Shown: positions 57,899-64,000 of the stretch, one piece after another | Position numbering within the stretch: the stretch's first letter is position 1 | Layout of the letters: each line of letters starts with the position of its first letter | Origin: Sarcocystis neurona | Taxonomy: Eukaryota; Apicomplexa; Conoidasida; Eucoccidiorida; Sarcocystidae | DNA length: 64,000 bases | Direction of reading: 5' to 3' | Assembly: GCA_000727475.1 (NCBI GenBank) | Contig: KL647297.1 | Location: 340,421 to 404,420 of the forward strand | Position numbers and translations under genes: made by a program | Notes under the pieces: model-generated | The model's input: only the letters and a program-made list of their open reading frames with translations | Told to the model about the DNA's origin: nothing | The model's database searches: none

Positions 57899-60800
57899 GA
57901 ACTCGTGCGATAGTGACAAGCTAAGCGCATGCATTTGTTCTCAGGGAAACACAAGGAGACGTCGATTCTGGCGTACGACTCACAGCGACGCGGTTCTCTC
58001 TTGCAAGCGCCTCTTCTTCCCCTGCCACGGGCGGTCGTAACAGTCCACGTGCCGTGCAGAGATGTAGTTACTACTAGATCAGTCACGACAGCCGGCGATT
58101 GGACAGACGCTAAGCATAACAGCGAAGGATTGCAACACACAGTCGCAACTTTTAGTGGCTTCTTTCACAGCTGCAGTTGTTGAGGGCCTTCTTGTAAAAG
58201 GCAGGAAGTCACAAAGAGGCAGACTGCCTTTCGCTGCGTTCTCCCCTTTCGTCTTCTTCCTCCTTCTCCTCCTCGCCGTCTGCTTTCGCTGCCGTCTATT
58301 CTCCTACCCTCCTTCTCCTCTTTATAGGATGCGCACCAGGCAGGACAAATTCTGCGAAGAGCTGTCGCTTCTTCTTTTCGTAAAACAAAAATCAGGACTA
58401 ACTTGTGAGGGCGTGCGACTGGCCGTTTGCCGGTAGTGCCGTCCTGGACTTGCTGGCATGAACTTCAGGCTAGCTGCACATTGATTTACTGTTGCTGTTC
58501 CTGTGGCGTTGCTGCAGTCATTGCTGCGGTAGCTCCTGTGGCTGCTGCTGCTGCTTTGTCTGTGTTGGCGCTTCGCTTCCGGCTGGTGCTCACGCGTTGA
58601 CCAAGGAAGTTGCACCCGTTATCTTATTTTACGAACCATTTGAAATGCAGAGTTTTGTTCGTGGAGAGTCCTCCCAGTGTGTGACCAAGCAGCTGTCACT
58701 GATGGTCGCTTCGGCGTGGCTGCAGCGCTGCTGCTAACAAGTGGAAGGGAAGGGGAAGACCACCTGCACGTCAAACACGCGAATAGATTCCAGAAGAAAG
58801 AAAAACAAGATTTTCTACTGCATTTGCTGCGAGGGGACGGGAGAGTCATGGGTGAATCGTGAAGTCGACGCATGTCGGCACATGAGTACAGCAGCAGGTC
58901 TGTAGAATCTGCGCAGAGGCGCACATTTTACATCTACCACTACTATCTCGCATTTATATATACGCACTGTAGCTGCTGTAGCTGTTTTGCTGGTTTGCGC
59001 TGCAGCAAAAAGTGTGCTGCAGGTATTCCTGTCCTCTGTGGCAGTCCGCGGCGCTGCTGTCCCCGTTTTGCCGCACGTGTTACGCAGCACTGTGTCTGCA
59101 TAGATGCGCACACGTGAGGATTAGAAACTTGTACCAGGGACATTTGCCTGGGGGTTTGGTTGCCTCGATGCTGTTGTTGCAGCAGCTGCTTCTGCTGTGA
59201 TGCAGTAAGCGCGAAGATTTTTGGTTGGCCCGCTGTTCGTGCGACTACGGGGAGCTGTCAGAATAATGAAGGATCTGACGGACATCGACAGAAAGAAACA
59301 TGCGCTTTAATCGCCCACGTCGGATTGCCGTATTTTCTCCAGTTTGTCCCTCACTTCTGCGACGCACGTCTTCTTCTGTTTTTCATCCTATCACAAATTA
59401 CTTATATGAGTGACCTCCTTTCAGCTGCCATAGCAGGCCTAAGGACCATTCGCGACACATGATCTATGGTAGCTTTTCTGTCTGCAACTATCTGAGACCA
59501 CCTCCCTGTTTCTCACTCATCCACTTGTGAGTGGCTGCGTCGGAAGGCGACAATCGCCAAATATTTCTCACACCAAGAAAGTCGAGACGAAACGTGTCCG
59601 GAACTATAGCGGAATTTTTGTCGCTACAGGTTACGTTCCTCAAGTCGCAAGCATCCAACTCGAACGCTAACATTCACCCTCTCTGCTGTCTGCGGATGAT
59701 GACGGGTGGTGGCAGTCACATTTACGAGTATTCGTACATATATATATATATATATATCTGCCTGTACTTATATATGTCGTTTTCGACTTAAGTGTGTGCA
59801 CACACGAGGGAGAAAATGTAAAAGAACATACCGCAGGCGAGAAGGCGTGGCCACGATACTCGCAACAAAGACTTCAAAGTCGAGCGACACAGACTGCGTC
59901 TGCGCATCTGTGCATTACTTCGCAGCCAATAAGTTCTGCTGTTCAAATCCGTAGATTTTTTCGGTTGCCGGTATTAATATCTTTAGCTACGACGCTTTAT
60001 ATTCTATAGGATGACCTAGGTGTTTGCCTCTTTACTGTATCGCTTCCCGTTCCGTCTAGAGCCACACTCTGACTTGCAGTGTTGTTGTTTGAGAGCGTGT
60101 CTGCGTGTATTTGGGCTTTTCCACGGCATCCTTACAACAACGAAAAGGTTGGAGTTGGACTCCCCCGAAACAGAAGTTCGTGACGCCCACGTACCGGCGT
60201 CTTTCCCAATGCCACCAGAAGAGACGGAACGCCCGCCCGACCGCATGGCTACTTTATCGCATATTACAGACTGGTAAACGCGTACATAAGCAAATACGAA
60301 AACAATGGGTTAGCCGGGAGGTTGGAACCCCCCACCCCCCGCCTTCTCCGGTACAGATGTGCCTCAGCCGCTATTCAGAAGTAGTTGAATCGGGAAAAAG
60401 ACGAGTTTTGCTTGACCACGGGCAACGGCGGAATGTGCCATGGGCTCTCAACTGCCACGCGCTGCAGGAGTGGTTCTTACGTAACTGTGGAATACATATA
60501 AATGTGTATCTCAATACCTACGTGTGTAAGTGCAGCAGCGGCCACCAGAAATCCAGACAGCAATTTACTGTGCTGACGCATACAGCGGCGGCTGATTCAC
60601 ACAATAGTGAATCGCAGCCCGCTCTGCACGAGGCCGCCTCCTCTTCTGAATGTACAGACCTGTTTGACCTACAGCTACGCTACTACGTCAAAAAACTATT
60701 TTTGCCTAATTCTAACAGGGATCATATATGGTTGTATAGCTTCCCTCGCATGCCCTGAGTCTACTTACACACTCGCGCAGACGTGTGATAATTTGTGTAG

Positions 60801-61373
60801 TTCTAAACACATCTCTCTCCCTATCCGTCTCACTCACTCTACATATATAAATAATTGTCTTAGTGTATATGCTACATACACAACCAGACAGTGCGTATGT
60901 GAACAGCTGAAACAGCTGCACTGGTAAGTTGAGAAGCAAGAAGAATAAACGTTCGCGAGCTACTTTAGATTGGAAGCTCCTCTGCAATCAGGTATCGAAG
61001 ACCTTCCATGCAGTGTCGTGGTCTTGGACCGTAAGGAGTTGCTGCGAAGCCGTCGGTAAAGAAGTGTTCTTTACACCCATCGGCCACGTGAGAAGTCTCT
61101 CGCTTTCTCACCGTTACAGCGTGTGAGCACCTCATTTAACCAGATATGCAGCAGAAGTTATTTTTCCAGGCGTGTGCCGTTGGAATATATTTACGACTGC
61201 TACGAACACAATACGTTGTAATGCTTACGTATACGTGAATTTACAGATGGACATATACATATGTATATATATATATATACGTAAGGCCGTAGTGCGGAGG
61301 TATCTGCCACACTCGACGCAATGGCATTACTACTCGTTTCTCACGAAGTAAACAAACTCCGAATACTTCTTTT
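57899..61373. other. Mostly repeat-poor spacer
   Basis: Balanced composition with small CTG patches near 58,530 and 59,180 and TATATA at 59,740-59,758 and 61,260-61,280. Short frames at 57929-58183, 58155-58436 and 59160-59462 on + have no family motif. A frame at 60020-60277 reads LELDSPETEVRDAHVPASFP and ends at a GTAAAC donor-like site (60274), so it may be an exon, but I could not find a phase-matched acceptor. Confidence 0.5.
60357..60758 (+). CDS. Hypothetical ORF, uncertain
   Basis: A 133-codon reading from ATG 60357, directly after an acceptor-like gtacag, to TGA 60756-60758; the same frame is open upstream to 60105. The composition is ordinary rather than repeat-driven: RYSEVVESGKRRVLLDHGQR, ALQEWFLRNCGIHINVYLNT, LQLRYYVKKLFLPNSNRD. 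I recognise no family, and a different frame looks coding just upstream (60,120-60,273), so exon limits are unsure. It could be chance openness. Confidence 0.25.
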   Translation: MCLSRYSEVVESGKRRVLLDHGQRRNVPWALNCHALQEWFLRNCGIHINVYLNTYVCKCSSGHQKSRQQFTVLTHTAAADSHNSESQPALHEAASSSECTDLFDLQLRYYVKKLFLPNSNRDHIWLYSFPRMP

Positions 61374-63251
61374 TCACCGCAGGTTCAATTCCTCTTCTTC
61401 TCGCGCCTTCGCTGGTGCCGCTGTTGCTGCATCCTCGGGCTTTTCTTTGTTCGTTTTCTCGCTCCTGCCGCGGCCCCGCTCCAGCGACCGTCCCCTCGCT
61501 TTACGTGCTGCAGGAGGTGTAGCAGCCAACGAAGACGCGGCAGGAGCACCTCCATCAAGATTGTGTCCAGCTGCACTGGCGGCATTACTGGCAGAGGGCG
61601 ATACGGCAGCGGCGATGTCAGACGAAACTGCTGTTGCAGGCGCGTTGACAGTTGCCGAAGGAGGCGTCGTTTCTTCTTCTGCTGTATCCGTTTCCACTGC
61701 CTCGTGCTCGCGTGGTGAACCAAACGTTGCTGTCATTACTGCAGACAAAGGTTCTGACGAACCCGTTGCAGGGACAGCAAAGGTCGGATAAGGAACAATG
61801 TCTGACACCTTTTCCTCTGTGAATTTTTGAAACGTCACTCTTGGACTGCTGGCCTTCCCACTCTTTTCTTGCGTCGTCGGTGATGTCGGTGGCTGCGGCC
61901 GTCGCTGCTCCAGCGACTCCCCTCCTCCTCCTTCTGCTCCTCTTTTGCCTGCTCCTGCTGCTGCTGGTGCAGCTCTTCCTGCTGCACCTGCTTTCCCTGC
62001 GGCTGCTGCTCCTGCTGGTGCTGCTGCAGCACCTGAAGAGGAAGCAGCGGGAGACTTTCGAGAGGAAACGGTGGAAAACAACCTGCTGACAATGTTGATT
62101 GGGCTGCCTGGCTGAGCCGTGCCACTGTTGTTCTTCATGTCGTCGTCTGGCGCCGGCGGCAACACCCGCATGCGCGGCGCTGACGAAGACGTGCGAAGGA
62201 GCTCTCGTTCTTTTCTTCTTTCCTTTTCTTCTTCCTCGTCTTCAAGCGAGCAGACACTTTCTACTCGTGGGCTGCTAGGGGGCACGCTTGACGCATCAGC
62301 GGTTGCTGCTTCTCTCTTTCCGCACTGTTGCTGCAGCTCGATATAGTCTCGCAGATACTGAGCAGCAGCGCGTTGAATTTCTGGTGTAACGCAAGGCACC
62401 TCACCTCTCCCTGTTCCGTTGTCTTTGCGGCTACGCCCTGCTACAATCGGGCCACCCCACAGGCCCCCGGCAACAGCAGCAACACCAGGTGAGTCTGCCC
62501 CCGCTGCAGTGGTTCTTCCTGTTGCTCGAAGTCTTGCTGCTGTTGCGGCTTCTGGCGAGAATCGGGCGCCGTCTTCCAGCTGCGTGTACGAGGCAAAGAA
62601 CGAGAGGGCACTGCTGCTGGTGGTGAGACCCGTGGTGGTCAAATCTCGCTGCTGCTGCTGCATCTCTTCTAAAGCGCAAACTTCAACAGGTGCAACAACA
62701 GTGTGTCCTCCTCCTCCTGCACGTGCAGCAGCAGCGCTTTGCACGACATATTCCACGTAGTCCGGCACCGGCATGGGCCTGGCAGAAATAACGCCGGGGG
62801 GCAGCAGGAACTCTACGGCTCCTCCTGTCTCACCAGCACCAGAGCCAGTACTAGCATCACTGCGTCCTGGCGTGCTGCTGCTGTCGCTCTGCACGATCCC
62901 CGCTGCAGCACTTCCTGCTTCTTTCGTTTCTCTTCCGAACGCGAACCGATGTTGGAGGCGTTGCCGTCTGCTCATCGGCACCAACTGCTGCTGCCGACTC
63001 CTTCCGCCAGATTTCTCGCTTCTTGCAGCAGCAGCAGAGCCCACACGCCCGTCTGCAGGCGTCGCCGCCCCGTGCACAGGGCGTTCAAGACTGACAGCAC
63101 CAGCAGGAGGAGCAGCCGGAGCAACAGGAATAGCAGCAGCAAAAGACTTGTCAAGACTGTCGTCTTTGTTGTTGACACTGAGGAAGCCCTGCTGCAATCC
63201 GTTTGCACGCCAACTACGTGCTTCCTCTCGAAAACGCTTCACTGCCTCCAT
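61374..63251 (-). CDS. Gene D: 625-residue unknown protein, possible cytoskeletal/IMC type
   Basis: A single open frame whose ATG (63251) is the first Met after an in-frame TGA a few codons upstream, which supports the start. It ends EEEELNLR with TGA. The N-terminus is charged (MEAVKRFREEARSW), with no signal peptide or membrane segment. Segments between Ala/Ser/Gly-rich linkers are SRRQRLQHRFAFGRETKEAG (about residues 94-113), LLPPGVISARPMPVPDYVEYVV (about 149-170), TPEIQRAAAQYLRDYIELQQ, an acidic EDEEEEKERRKER patch, RVTFQKFTEEKVSDIVPYPTF (about 471-491) and a basic C-terminus RKARGRSLERGRGR. The PVPDYVEYVV and VSDIVPYP pieces loosely recall Pro/Val-rich alveolin (IMC) repeats, but are far too short to assign. 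It is read away from gene C. An alternative 3' end uses CTGCG/GTGAAA as a donor. Confidence 0.6.
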   Translation of the reverse strand: MEAVKRFREEARSWRANGLQQGFLSVNNKDDSLDKSFAAAIPVAPAAPPAGAVSLERPVHGAATPADGRVGSAAAARSEKSGGRSRQQQLVPMSRRQRLQHRFAFGRETKEAGSAAAGIVQSDSSSTPGRSDASTGSGAGETGGAVEFLLPPGVISARPMPVPDYVEYVVQSAAAARAGGGGHTVVAPVEVCALEEMQQQQRDLTTTGLTTSSSALSFFASYTQLEDGARFSPEAATAARLRATGRTTAAGADSPGVAAVAGGLWGGPIVAGRSRKDNGTGRGEVPCVTPEIQRAAAQYLRDYIELQQQCGKREAATADASSVPPSSPRVESVCSLEDEEEEKERRKERELLRTSSSAPRMRVLPPAPDDDMKNNSGTAQPGSPINIVSRLFSTVSSRKSPAASSSGAAAAPAGAAAAGKAGAAGRAAPAAAGAGKRGAEGGGGESLEQRRPQPPTSPTTQEKSGKASSPRVTFQKFTEEKVSDIVPYPTFAVPATGSSEPLSAVMTATFGSPREHEAVETDTAEEETTPPSATVNAPATAVSSDIAAAVSPSASNAASAAGHNLDGGAPAASSLAATPPAARKARGRSLERGRGRSEKTNKEKPEDAATAAPAKAREEEELNLR

Positions 63252-64000
63252 GCGCCTGTTTCATCCACACAAGAAGAAGAATAGCGAACCTACACAAGTA
63301 ACGACATACATATCCCTACTCCTACATGTATATACGTACGTATATAATGTGTAGATATACAGGCACACATACGCTGGGCACAAGTGCTTATTATGCACTG
63401 TATAGATATGTGGATAGATGTATGCCATACAAAAGAAAACGACACGCGTGTCCTCTCTGGATACACAAACGTACTGTCTGTCTTCACATTAATGTTACAT
63501 AAAAATATATATATGTACACATGTATATATGTGTGCACATATCGTCAGTATACACACATATTCACTGTATATATATACATATATGCGCACGGGGAGGGAA
63601 GGCTATATACATTCACGCACATATGTATCTACGTGCATACAATTTTAGCAACAGCAGCAGCAGCAACGAGGTAGGACCGAGTCAAAGGCCAGCGGGGGAC
63701 GCAGCGCACGGCGATACGATAAACAAGTTTCCACATAAGAAAAGAGAAGACGAGTAGGCTACGGCAACAGCTCTGCTTTTACGTCCACTCTGGCAGCAGC
63801 TCTGCTTTTGCATCGTATTGCTGCTGGAAATGTCACCATTTCCCCCGGGGAGATGCGCAGTCGCGAAGACGTGGAGTACGCAGAAGAAACATTTTCGTGA
63901 CGACGAGTCTTTCACGCGAAGGTGCCGCGTGTTCGCGTGGAGGACGCCGCGGCCACTTGTCAGTTCAAATGAAAATTTTCTACTTGCTGTCAGTGTGCCG
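63252..64000. other. AT-rich spacer, possible 5' flank of gene D
   Basis: TATATA/GTATACG microsatellites at 63,325-63,360, 63,500-63,535 and 63,565-63,585, a short CAG run near 63,651-63,667, then ordinary sequence. It holds the presumed promoter side of gene D. No other gene is seen before the window ends. Confidence 0.6.

Noticed and set aside
61384..61394. GGTTCAATTCC, another B-box-like word
   Set aside because: The T-stem fails beyond three pairs and the word lies at the 3' end of gene D.

Overview
This looks like nuclear DNA of a coccidian apicomplexan, most probably Eimeria; the species cannot be told from the sequence. Three things point there. (1) Long (CAG)n/(GCA)n/(AGC)n tracts fill the putative exons and encode runs of Gln, Ala and Ser, the homopolymeric amino-acid repeats typical of Eimeria. 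(2) Repeat-dense segments alternate with a repeat-poor, balanced-composition segment, like the R/P segmentation described for Eimeria chromosomes. (3) Introns and spacers are full of TATATA/TATGTATAC and GT microsatellites, and genes carry GT-AG introns. Nothing is arranged like a prokaryotic operon, and I found no rRNA, tRNA or CRISPR array.

Layout. 1-9.2 kb: repeat-rich DNA with no gene I can defend, but with a higher-order minisatellite (7.87-8.21 kb) and a perfect 20-bp hairpin (8.62-8.67 kb). 9.3-18.2 kb: gene A on +, two phase-compatible exons (11217-15699 and 17430-18181), a predicted type I membrane protein of about 1,744 residues with low-complexity repeats. 18.2-27.3 kb: a repeat-poor segment whose one clear gene is a 72-residue Kish/TMEM167 homologue (24621-24839), the only firmly named protein in the window. 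27.3-38.0 kb: locus B, open in several frames on both strands, ending in a Gln-rich frame (33114-38043). 38.0-42.2 kb: AT microsatellites and a purine tract. 42.6-57.9 kb: gene C on +, a five-exon model for a helix-rich protein of about 3,600 residues. 57.9-61.3 kb: mostly featureless. 61.4-63.25 kb: gene D on -, a single-exon protein of 625 residues. 63.3-64 kb: AT-rich spacer.

The main caution is that (CAG)n has no stop codon in any of six frames, so ORF length is weak evidence here. I relied on splice-site phase, an in-frame ATG after a stop, charged or amphipathic segments between repeats, signal-peptide and membrane segments, and family recognition. Genes A, C and D are moderately supported; locus B has an uncertain frame. 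I see no coordinated gene system: the genes appear functionally unrelated. The most unusual items are structural DNA elements (hairpin, long palindrome, higher-order minisatellite, a two-strand Val-Thr-Ala repeat) and unidentified repeat-laden proteins.
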